NCBI GenBank assembly: GCA_964484785.1 | Contig: CAZAFD010000009.1 | Coordinates: 1 to 32,377 of the forward strand | Source of the DNA: CAZAFD01 sp964484785 | GTDB taxonomy: Bacteria; Pseudomonadota; Alphaproteobacteria; Rickettsiales; UBA1997 | Length of the DNA: 32,377 bases | Direction of reading: 5' to 3' | In this document: positions 1-7,332 of the stretch, piece by piece | Layout of the letters: each line of letters begins with the position of its first letter | Position numbering within the stretch: position 1 is the stretch's first letter | Program-made: the position numbers and the translations under genes | The notes under the pieces: generated by a model | Databases searched by the model: none | What the model was told of the DNA's origin: nothing | The model's input: only the letters and a program-made list of their open reading frames with translations

Positions 1-72
1 AGATGTAAAAGAGAGAAAAGATGTAAAAGAGAGAAAAGATGTAAAAGAGAGAAAAGATGTAAAAGAGAGAAA
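1..72. repeat. four perfect 18-bp tandem repeats at window edge
   Basis: The unit agatgtaaaagagagaaa occurs four times without mismatch (1-18, 19-36, 37-54, 55-72); the array may continue beyond the left edge. The unit is a multiple of three. Read on the plus strand from base 1 it encodes RCKREK repeated, then NNLK and a stop at 85-87; from base 2 it encodes DVKERK repeats with a stop at 80-82. It could therefore be the repetitive basic tail of a gene entering from the left, or a non-coding minisatellite. A strong hairpin follows nine bases after the first of these possible stops. Confidence 0.9.
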
Positions 73-95
73 AATAATTTAAAATAATTTAATTA

Positions 96-135
96 AATAT
101 TCCCTCTCTTTACTTGCTTAAAGAGAGGGAATATT
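96..135. terminator. 17-bp perfect hairpin, probable terminator
   Basis: The arm AATATTCCCTCTCTTTA (96-112) pairs perfectly with 119-135 around a 6-base loop (cttgct). The flanks are AT-rich on both sides, but there is no clean run of T. It could end a plus-strand gene coming from the left edge, and also stop minus-strand transcription leaving the cupin pseudogene. Role inferred from position; the structure itself is directly visible. Confidence 0.6.
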
Positions 136-324
136 AATTATATTGGAAAAATTATTATTTTAATATCACATATACAAATTATATAAAAAACAAATTTCTT
201 TAACAAACTGAAGAATATTAGTGAAATTCTGTCTTAGGATACTCTAAAAACCATAAACGTATATAGTACGCTCCATTCTATGCACACATAAGACATTATA
301 CCATAATATGTAGATAAAGTTTAC
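136..324. other. AT-rich intergenic sequence
   Basis: There are 189 bases between the hairpin and the end of the cupin pseudogene. I see no ORF, RNA gene or clear promoter in it. Confidence 0.5.
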
Positions 325-1375
325 TTAAATTCTATTGTTTGTAGTTATATCCTTATAATAACTATTATACTCATCATCACTTACTTCCTCTAGCCACTCT
401 GTGAAACTACCTTCTCTTGGAACTATTATTGAGATATGGCTAAACCAAGAATCCTTAGTTGCACCATGCCAATGTTTAACTTCCGGTGGTATATCTAATA
501 CATCTCCAGCCTTTAACTCACGAGGTTGCTTACCCCACTCTTGATAATAACCTCTACCAGCTGTCACAAGAATAATTTGACCTCTCTTATGATGAATATG
601 CCAATTATTTCGGCACCCTGGCTCAAAGGTAAAATTTGATGTATCTATACTATCAAATGTTAAAGGTTTTAAATAACTTTTACCAATAAAATACTTTGCA
701 TAAGCTTTATTTTCTTCACCCAAACCAAAATCACCACCCTTATTTAAAGAATTAGTAAGTTTCAAAATATCTCCAATTTGAGAATCAGTTAGACCTATAT
801 GTTTAGCAATTTTAATATGTGAGGCTAATTGTGATTCTGTGTCTTCCATAGAAGAAAGAGCTGTCAAGGTAGAAATTTCTCTTTCTTAATAAGTTAAAAC
901 CCCGCGAGCAAAGATATCAGCAAATAAATGCTCTTTTAAATATTGATCTATCGCTGGCGCAAATTCAAAAATATCACCCTTAACATGATCACCTGTAAGT
1001 TCAACTTGAACTTTATCTCCATAATCAAATTTATTTACATCCCTAAATAAAATCTTTCCCTCTTCGCCTACCTCAATATCTTTTCTCCCACGCACAACCA
1101 TGCATAAAGGTAGTAAGGGCATTTAAACTCCTCGGAAAACCACAATAAGCATACATTTGTATAAGAATTTCTTTAATTTCATTAAGACTTAAACCATCGT
1201 CCAAACTCTTATTCAAGACCTTCTCTAATTCTAAAAGATTACCGCTAGCGGTATGTGATGATATTAGCACAATATCCTGCTGTTTGATGTTTAAAGTATC
1301 TTTCGCCATAATTTTATCTCCAAATAATATTGTTAATACAAAAGTCAGAAAGAATAATTTTCTAAATAGACTCAT
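325..1375 (-). pseudogene. carboxymuconolactone decarboxylase-cupin protein, broken
   Basis: Three consecutive pieces together make one protein of the secreted or periplasmic CMD-plus-cupin type. The first piece (1375 to 1073) starts with a hydrophobic signal-like segment (SLFRKLFFLTFVLTILFG) and has the CMD motif around QMYAYCGFPRSLNAL. The second piece (to 886) carries the end of the first CMD half, with ELTGDHVKG, FEFAPAID and HLFADIFAR. The third piece (to 325) has a second helical segment and a cupin with H-x-H (WHIHHKRG) and a later PPEVKHWHGA motif. Pieces one and two are in different frames, so there is a frameshift near 1080-1120. Pieces two and three are in the same frame, separated by one TAA (886-888) where CAA for Gln would restore the protein. 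Two independent lesions argue for a real pseudogene. Homologues often sit beside flavodoxin-family reductases, as here. Confidence 0.8.
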
Positions 1376-1674
1376 ACCTATCTAATGTTGTTAAACCTTA
1401 TTAGGTCTTCATAAGAACAATGTTACATTTCACCTTTCAAGAACAGAAATTGTAAATTTAGTCCACATAATATTTTTCCTAAGCAATACAGAAGTTTGAC
1501 CTAGTCATAGATAATCATAAACCTATTCCAGGACCTCCTATGACTTATTAATAATCAAGTTTCAAAAGCACACAATATATGGCTTATAAATAAGCCATAT
1601 ATTGGCAAAATAAAAATCATTAAATAAAGAAAAGAAACCTATTAATAAAATTACATGCAAGCACTAAGATCAAT
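1376..1674. other. intergenic spacer with one long palindrome
   Basis: The 299 bases between the CMD-cupin pseudogene and the flavodoxin-family gene hold the palindrome listed separately at 1574-1603 and presumably the promoter of the pseudogene. On the minus strand TTGAAA lies about 60 bases upstream of its ATG, but no good -10 follows at the right distance. I see no ORF. Confidence 0.4.
1574..1603. terminator. 14-bp palindrome with 2-base loop
   Basis: AATATATGGCTTAT (1574-1587) is followed by aa and then its exact reverse complement (1590-1603). It lies about 70 bases past the stop of the flavodoxin-family gene on the minus strand, so a terminator or transcript-end hairpin is the simplest reading. 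A two-base RNA loop is tight, so the innermost pairs would open. A dyad operator for the divergent side is an alternative. Confidence 0.45.
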
Positions 1675-2214
1675 TTATACAGCCTTTCCCATTTCATACG
1701 CTTGCTTTATAGCCTGAGTTTTTAGAACATCCCCAGGAGCCTCTGTTCCAGCCCCTAATACCGCACCTTTAAATTGTGCCTTATTAAAACAAGCTATCCA
1801 TCCTTTAATACTCTGAATCGCAATATTTGCAGCATTCTGATCTGAATCAGCAGCAGAGGATAAAAAGTAAATATCTCTAAATTTATAATCAGAAGTAAAC
1901 AATGCATTAGCTCTATCCAACATGGTCTTTAACTGTCCAGATATTGCGTAATAATATATTGGACTCGCAAAAACAATCACATCAGCTTCCTGCATCTGAC
2001 TAGTAATTTCAATTGAATCGTCTTCAATAACACAATGGCCAATTTTTTGACATGCAAGACAACCTTTGCAGAATTTAATTTCTTTTCCTTGTAAAGATAT
2101 CAAGTTAACATGATGTCCTGCCTCTCTTGCTCCTTTAAGGAACTCTTGCGCTAAAAGTTCAGAATTACCATTCTTTCTGAGCGTGGACGATATTATTAAT
2201 ACATTTTTTATCAT
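1675..2214 (-). CDS. flavodoxin-family NAD(P)H-dependent oxidoreductase
   Basis: This 179-residue cytoplasmic protein of the NADPH-dependent FMN reductase / iron-sulfur flavoprotein type most likely uses FMN to reduce quinones, nitro- or azo-type compounds or similar acceptors; the substrate cannot be told from sequence. The N-terminus shows the phosphate-binding pattern (ISSTLRKNGNSELLAQEF). A cysteine group FCKGCLACQKIGHC follows near residues 48-61, typical of this family. The flavin-contacting segment ASPIYYYAISGQLKTMLDR is near residues 83-101. The ATG at 2214 gives a complete N-terminal beta strand. Neighbours are the broken CMD-cupin gene downstream and DUF3737 upstream. These three gene types often travel together in electrophile or quinone-response loci; that is recalled, not checked. 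Confidence 0.85.
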   Translation of the reverse strand: MIKNVLIISSTLRKNGNSELLAQEFLKGAREAGHHVNLISLQGKEIKFCKGCLACQKIGHCVIEDDSIEITSQMQEADVIVFASPIYYYAISGQLKTMLDRANALFTSDYKFRDIYFLSSAADSDQNAANIAIQSIKGWIACFNKAQFKGAVLGAGTEAPGDVLKTQAIKQAYEMGKAV

Positions 2215-2300
2215 AATTCTTATACCCCATATACTTTGTTGTAAAAGTACTTACATATTTAAAATAAATTATAAATAATTTTTTAACTATTAAAATTTAT

Positions 2301-3146
2301 CTATTTGTTTCTTAACTCAACTACACCATTACATTCCATAACAGCATCTTCCATTATGATTTCACCAACTAAATCCGCAATAATTTTACCAGATTTAGGA
2401 TTCTTAACTGAAATAATATGTCCTCTAACATCGGCCTCGACATCCGAATATTCAAAAGCTAGATCTGTATCAAGCATTTCACAATTCACAAGTTTCAGAT
2501 TTTCACAATAGCACAAGGGTTGTGTACCAATTATTTTACAATTAACTAAAGTTAAATTTTTACTGAACCAGCCTAAATACTCACCCTTAACAATAGAATT
2601 TTCAACAAGAACATTTTCTGAATGCCAAAAAGCATCTTTTGTATCAAAATTAGAATCTACAATATGTAGATTTTTCATATATTGGAAAGAATACTTTCCT
2701 GTCATTGCAAGATTAGAAATATCCACATTGTTTGAACCAAAAAGAAAATAAACTGCATTAATTGTGGAGTTAAGTATCCTTACATTAGTACAACGCCAAC
2801 CAAATTCAATTGACTGAATTTTACAATCTTCCACAACAATATCTTTACACTCCCTAAGACATTTAACTCCATTAATATTACAACTAATAATGCTTCCTTT
2901 ACTTGAATACCAAATAGGTGCGCGAGTTAGTTCATCCATACTAGAATCTTGAAGGGTAAATCCTTTAGTATGCCACAAGGGATATCTTAAAGAAAATGAG
3001 CATCCGTGTATATATACATCTCGACATTCCTTTAGAACCGATTCTCCATCCGCCTTACCTGCGAAGGTACAATTTACAACATCGGTATTCATTAAATGGT
3101 ATAGAGAGCGTTCTTTATCAAAGGTTTGATTTAAAATTTGCTGCAT
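2301..3146 (-). CDS. DUF3737 family right-handed beta-helix protein
   Basis: This 281-residue protein consists almost entirely of short repeated coils of the form strand-turn-Asn/Asp-Cys/Ser, such as VVNCTFAGKADGES, VYIHGCSF, VLVENSIVKG and LTLVNCKIIG, which is what a parallel beta-helix looks like. Many tryptophans and aromatics follow a regular spacing (PLWHTKG, PIWYSSKG, AFWHSEN, LGWFSKN). I recognise it as DUF3737, a widespread bacterial family without an established function. There is no signal peptide, so it is probably cytoplasmic. It ends 86 bases upstream of the flavodoxin-family gene on the same strand and may be co-transcribed with it. The ATG at 3146 lacks a clear Shine-Dalgarno site. 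Confidence 0.8.
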   Translation of the reverse strand: MQQILNQTFDKERSLYHLMNTDVVNCTFAGKADGESVLKECRDVYIHGCSFSLRYPLWHTKGFTLQDSSMDELTRAPIWYSSKGSIISCNINGVKCLRECKDIVVEDCKIQSIEFGWRCTNVRILNSTINAVYFLFGSNNVDISNLAMTGKYSFQYMKNLHIVDSNFDTKDAFWHSENVLVENSIVKGEYLGWFSKNLTLVNCKIIGTQPLCYCENLKLVNCEMLDTDLAFEYSDVEADVRGHIISVKNPKSGKIIADLVGEIIMEDAVMECNGVVELRNK

Positions 3147-3343
3147 TTTAAAGATTCTTTTTAATAAAAACTATAAAAGTAAAATACCTCCATCTTTTCT
3201 TAAAAAGGTTCCAATAGTTGTATTTAATAACATAACCACTTTTATTCTAACCTGTAAAATTATTTACAAGAAAGAAATTGTAAAGACGCAGTCTGAATTC
3301 TAATTCTATGTGATCTATTAAGTATTTTTTAAACTTAATATTT

Positions 3344-4024
3344 TTACTTATCTTCTTTATCTTCTTCTAAAGCTGCTTGAAATTTTTTTATGTTATTTTC
3401 AATATCTTCATCAAGGAATATACTTGATGTACCACATACAAATAAGTTAACACCAAGTTTTTTAAGTTTTACTGCATTCTCAAAACTAATATTTCCATCA
3501 ACTTCAAATATTATATCCTTGCCTTCTAATCTTCTCAAGATCCTACCAACCTTAAGAGCTTTCTTCATACAGTTTTCACCCATGGTCTGGCCCGCAAAAC
3601 CAGGATTTACCATCAAGAGATTAATACCATCTATATAGTAAATAACTTCTTCGAGACTACATAAAGACGTTGTTGGGTTAATTGCTATCATAACTTTGCA
3701 ATTATTCCTTTTAATATTCTCTAACGTCCTTTGTATCTGGAAAGAAGACTCATAATGTATTGAAACTAAATCGGTTTCTCTAATATCAAGAATTTTAATA
3801 ATATCGTCTGGTTCCTTTACCATAATATGGTAATCAAGTGGGATCGAAGTATGTTTTCTTAATGATTTTATATAGTCACCACCAATGCCTAAATTAGGTA
3901 CAAACTTTCCATCCATAATATCAATATGCAAATAGTCTATCTTATATTTCTCAAGAGACATGATTGTATCTCTTAAATTGAATGGATCAACACACATTAA
4001 AGATGCTGATATTTTATTCTTCAT
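3344..4024 (-). CDS. ribulose-phosphate 3-epimerase-like enzyme of the CDP-polyol operon
   Basis: A TIM-barrel pentulose-phosphate 3-epimerase of 226 residues, normal for the Rpe family. Visible family motifs are ISASL at the N-terminus, YLHIDIMDGKFVPN with the metal-binding His and Asp (H33 and D35), DYHIMVKEP (H66), the phosphate-side loop VNPGFAGQ, and FEVDGNIS with the catalytic Asp (D176). The reaction would interconvert D-ribulose 5-phosphate and D-xylulose 5-phosphate. I start at the ATG 4024; a TTG two codons earlier is less likely. The start overlaps the end of the dehydrogenase gene by 11 nt, so the two are translationally linked. In this operon it probably supplies the pentulose phosphate reduced by the dehydrogenase, rather than serving the general pentose phosphate pathway; that is inference. 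It ends with an acidic/lysine tail. Confidence 0.85.
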   Translation of the reverse strand: MKNKISASLMCVDPFNLRDTIMSLEKYKIDYLHIDIMDGKFVPNLGIGGDYIKSLRKHTSIPLDYHIMVKEPDDIIKILDIRETDLVSIHYESSFQIQRTLENIKRNNCKVMIAINPTTSLCSLEEVIYYIDGINLLMVNPGFAGQTMGENCMKKALKVGRILRRLEGKDIIFEVDGNISFENAVKLKKLGVNLFVCGTSSIFLDEDIENNIKKFQAALEEDKEDK

Positions 4025-5027
4025 TAACAAACACCCCCTTAATATGCAGTTTATCTTTACTTTTCAGATCTTCAAATGCTCTTATACCATCATCTAAAGA
4101 AAATCTATCGGTTATAAGCTTTTTTACTAAGTCAGACTTTGTATTTAGAAAATTAATAGCCTTATCCCAGTCATCACTATCACTATTTCTGTAATTTGAG
4201 TTCCAAACGCCCTTTATAGCTAGTTCTGAACGTAAAATCTTCCAATATATTTTCTTATCAAAAATCATATCCCCATATGGATTTCCGACTAAAATAACTT
4301 GTCCCTTTGAACGGACAAATTTTATACAATTATTTAAAGAGTCATTACTTCCTATACATTCAATTAAGACATCCTGTTCGCCAGCCTCTTCAGAATTCAT
4401 CGTTATAAAATTCTTAAAGCCCATAGTCTGCAAAAATTCAGTTTTCTCTTGGCTACGCACAATAAAAGAAATATCTTTTCCAAGACTGCTAGCATATAAA
4501 CCACATAGAATGCCAATTGTTCCAGAACCACTTATACAAATATTTCTGACCTCAAAGTCCTTGATTTTATTCACTGCATTTATGGCAACAGCTGTTGGTT
4601 CACATAACGAAGCTATATCATAAGACATTTCCTCTGGTAAAACCTTAATGTTCCAAATGGGTACGGCAATATATTCAGCCATAGCTCCATTTTGTCTTGA
4701 ACCAAAGTAACTATACTTAACACATTGCGCATAAGATTTATTTTTACAAAATTTACAGATAAAACATGGTAAAAGAGGAAAGACAACAACCTTTTTATTG
4801 AGTAAGAATTGACCAGCATCATCCGCACAAGATACTACCTCTCCTGAAAATTCATGTCCCAAAACTATAGGAAAAAAATAGGCACTCCCCTCATAAAGTC
4901 TATTAAAATCACTACTACATATCCCACATGATTTAACCTTAACTAAAACCTCGCCGGCTTTAAGCTGTGGGGTACCTATCTCTTTACATTCAATCTTATT
5001 TTTATCCAATAATACACAAGCTTTCAT
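4014..5027 (-). CDS. zinc-dependent polyol-phosphate dehydrogenase (GatD/TarJ-like)
   Basis: A medium-chain alcohol dehydrogenase of 337 residues. The catalytic zinc site shows as CGICSSD and GHEFSGEV. Four structural-zinc cysteines lie in CFICKFCKNKSYAQC, and the Rossmann motif GSGTIG is present. The stretch VFPLLPCFICKFCK and the later KILRSELAIKGVW closely resemble galactitol-1-phosphate 5-dehydrogenase GatD rather than staphylococcal TarJ. In this operon, between a pentulose epimerase and a sugar-alcohol-phosphate cytidylyltransferase, it most likely reduces ribulose 5-phosphate (or xylulose 5-phosphate) to a pentitol phosphate with NAD(P)H. I chose the ATG at 5027 because AGAGG sits just before it; an ATG four codons upstream (5039) would overlap the preceding gene by 11 nt. 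The exact polyol made cannot be read from sequence. Confidence 0.85.
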   Translation of the reverse strand: MKACVLLDKNKIECKEIGTPQLKAGEVLVKVKSCGICSSDFNRLYEGSAYFFPIVLGHEFSGEVVSCADDAGQFLLNKKVVVFPLLPCFICKFCKNKSYAQCVKYSYFGSRQNGAMAEYIAVPIWNIKVLPEEMSYDIASLCEPTAVAINAVNKIKDFEVRNICISGSGTIGILCGLYASSLGKDISFIVRSQEKTEFLQTMGFKNFITMNSEEAGEQDVLIECIGSNDSLNNCIKFVRSKGQVILVGNPYGDMIFDKKIYWKILRSELAIKGVWNSNYRNSDSDDWDKAINFLNTKSDLVKKLITDRFSLDDGIRAFEDLKSKDKLHIKGVFVNEE

Positions 5028-5028
5028 T

Positions 5029-5736
5029 TTACCTCTCATTTTTTAAGAAAGATTCAGCAATAACTAGATCATTTTCAGTTGTAATCTTTATATTTTTATA
5101 ATCTCCTGGAATTGACATAACAGAATAACCCTTGATGCTACAAATTTGTACTGTACCTGTAATTTGAGTTCTTTCTGCCAAAGTTAAGCTCTCAAGAGAT
5201 TCTTTTAGAATGCCAAGCTTGAAACTATCAGGAGCTTGGCCATTAAACATATTCTTCCTATCGGGATATTGTATAACAGAACCAAAATGATCTAGAACAT
5301 ACATTGTATCAATTGCAGGCGTCACAGCAACACAAATACCATATTTGCTGGCCGTCTTTATACTATTTAATAATATCTCTTTTGAAACAAAGGGTCTTAC
5401 TGCATCATGTACAACCAAGATATCATCTTCATTGTGGTTAAAATTATAAACAGCATTTACAACATTTTGAACACTATCAATACGTTCTTCTCCACCTTCT
5501 ACAATAATAATTCTTGAATTCTTAGCATAATTAAATGACTCCAAAATATTTTGAAGATGTTCTTTATATCTAGGATGAATAGCAATATAAAGATATTCAA
5601 AATCCTTAACTGCCAGCATTTTCTCAAGAGTATAAATAATTATGGGCTTACCGCATAAATTTATAAATTGCTTTGGCACACTATGTTTATTCATTCTTGT
5701 ACCAAGTCCACCTGCCAAAATTGAACCAAATATCAT
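5029..5736 (-). CDS. pentitol-5-phosphate cytidylyltransferase (TarI/IspD-like)
   Basis: A 235-residue nucleotidyltransferase. It has the CTP-binding signature LAGGLGTRM near the N-terminus, VPKQF just after it, the metal-binding VVHDAVRPFV near residue 125, and a late segment (IPGDYKNIKITTENDL) that matches the IspD/TarI family. It would activate a polyol phosphate with CTP to CDP-polyol plus pyrophosphate. IspD of the isoprenoid pathway shares this fold. I prefer the CDP-ribitol (TarI-type) role because it lies in one operon with a polyol-phosphate dehydrogenase and a CDP-glycerol-type transferase. Its ATG overlaps the end of the transferase gene by 4 nt (ATGA), and the dehydrogenase follows at once. 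An AAGGA sits very close to the start. Confidence 0.85.
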   Translation of the reverse strand: MIFGSILAGGLGTRMNKHSVPKQFINLCGKPIIIYTLEKMLAVKDFEYLYIAIHPRYKEHLQNILESFNYAKNSRIIIVEGGEERIDSVQNVVNAVYNFNHNEDDILVVHDAVRPFVSKEILLNSIKTASKYGICVAVTPAIDTMYVLDHFGSVIQYPDRKNMFNGQAPDSFKLGILKESLESLTLAERTQITGTVQICSIKGYSVMSIPGDYKNIKITTENDLVIAESFLKNER

Positions 5737-7024
5737 TTCCTTGTAATTTTTTCTATTGTTTCATCTATACTCTCTGGGCATTCAATTATTGCCTTAATAA
5801 GTTCCACAACCCTTTCAGACGCATGCCCGTCATCAATACAACCCTTAACACTCAAAAAGTTTTTGACGTTCTTTTTATATTTTTTCTCATCAAAGTTTTT
5901 AATATTCTTTATTAGATCTTCATTATTATCGGACACAGGAAATGGAGTAGTGGTTAGTGGATAATATAGACCCCTTCCATCATCATATTTCTTAATATCG
6001 GTTGCAAAAATAAAGCCAGGCTTATATTGCAGCATAAAATCATATATGCAGGATGAATAGTCTGTAATGATTATATCACTCGCAACTAGTAATTCTTGCA
6101 TATCAGAATAATCTGTAGCATCTACAATATCATTAAATTCTTGAAGATACTTATCTTTTAGCTCCAAAATAAGTGGATGCAACCTTAACGCAATAACATA
6201 TTCATTTCCAAATTTATTAGATACAGCGTTAAGAACCCTTTTAAAATCTAATGAATAACAAGTTAAATCTTTATCTTCCCTTAAGGTAGGAGCATATAAG
6301 ATTGTTTTTTTTTTGCGCAAATTTTAAGCTCCTTGTAAACTTTTTGTCTTATTTTTTCACTATTCATAAAGAATATATCATTTCTTGGATGACCAATCTC
6401 TAATATTCTTCCATTATTCCAGAATATCCTTCTAAAAAAGTTACTTGTATATTTCCCGTTAGAAGTTAAATAATCGATTTGGGAAGCATCTTTTTGAGAA
6501 ATTTTCAAGACTCCTCTATTAGAAATATCCTTGCGATCTGGCGCGGTTTTTTTGATGCCCAAAGAACCATGCCAGGTTTGTATATACACCTGACCTTCCC
6601 TTTTAAATAATCCTTTTGATATAAAGGTATTACGTCTTTCTGAATCTACCCATATTTTTGAACTTGCATATTCTTTATATGCTTCTGGAGTATCAGTCAT
6701 AACTAAACGAACACTTGGCGGAAAATCTTTTTGAAATTTTAAAATATGCTTATTAACAACCCACACTAATTCATATGGTAAATTTTGTTTTAATATTTCC
6801 TCTGTTATATACTTCGCATTACAAGCATAACTACCAACATGGTGTCTAAACACTATTTTATTATTTTGTATTGGTAAGTAGTGATAATATTTTTGATCTT
6901 CAATATCACATCTATATTTTATTTTAAAACCAAGTATATTGACCCTTTTATGAGTTAATCCAAGTTTCTGGATATTAAACAATCTCTTAATAAAAGACTT
7001 ATTATTAAACAATTTTATTCTCAT
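5733..7024 (-). pseudogene. CDP-glycerol/ribitol phosphotransferase, split by frameshift in A10
   Basis: Two overlapping frames together encode one TagF/TarL-like transferase that would add glycerol- or ribitol-phosphate units from the CDP-polyol to a surface polymer. The N-terminal part (from ATG 7024) has IWVDSERRNTF, YIQTWHGSLGIKK and IGHPRNDIFF, and stops at 6281. The C-terminal part carries ILYAPTLRED, LRLHPL, TDYSSCIYDFMLQYKPG and the usual family ending. The frames meet at ten consecutive A (T10 at 6305-6314 on the plus strand); eleven or eight A would join them into about 430 residues. A TTG at 6320 could start the second part alone but would give a half domain. It heads the CDP-polyol operon. 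The break may be phase variation, transcriptional slippage, decay or an assembly error. Confidence 0.8.
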
Positions 7025-7332
7025 ACATCTATATAATACGATTTGAAAAGTGAGCTCAATAAGCTATAAATGAGTATCATTAATATTATAATAAACAAGT
7101 ACTTTTTCTTGCTATTTAATAAATTCAACCACAAAATTTAAACTTACTGCTTTCCAATGAAATAGAAAAACTAATAAAATGCCACGATGTACTTGACCTT
7201 CCTTTATTTTTGTATACTCTCTTCTGAGCACAATTAACATTAAACGAGACTAAAAGTTACATAAATAACATTTGTATAATTGAATATATGTGAACAATGT
7301 TACTTTTATCTTCTTAAATAAATTAATTTAAA
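7025..7332. other. divergent intergenic region
   Basis: These 308 AT-rich bases separate the minus-strand CDP-polyol operon from the plus-strand secreted-protein gene. A TATAAT occurs at 7275-7280, 53 bases before the latter's start, but without a recognisable -35 at the right spacing. TTGACC and TATACT near 7193-7220 are only 14 bases apart, too close to be convincing. No ORF or RNA gene seen. Confidence 0.4.

Noticed and set aside
1..72. CRISPR array
   Set aside because: The 18-bp units are directly adjacent with no unique spacers and no cas genes nearby; it is a simple tandem repeat.
886..1122. Independent 78-residue gene starting at 1122
   Set aside because: It is the middle of the CMD-cupin protein, with family motifs continuing from the frame before and into the frame after.
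5029..5736. Housekeeping IspD of the isoprenoid pathway
   Set aside because: The fold fits, but the operon with a polyol-phosphate dehydrogenase, a pentulose epimerase and a CDP-glycerol-type transferase fits a CDP-pentitol role much better. Not fully excluded.
5733..6320. Separate gene starting at TTG 6320
   Set aside because: It would encode only the C-terminal half of a CDP-glycerol-type transferase and begins inside the A10 run. One split gene explains both frames better.
7193..7222. Promoter TTGACC/TATACT for the secreted-protein gene
   Set aside because: The spacing is about 14 bases, too short for a sigma70 promoter, and it lies over 100 bases from the start.
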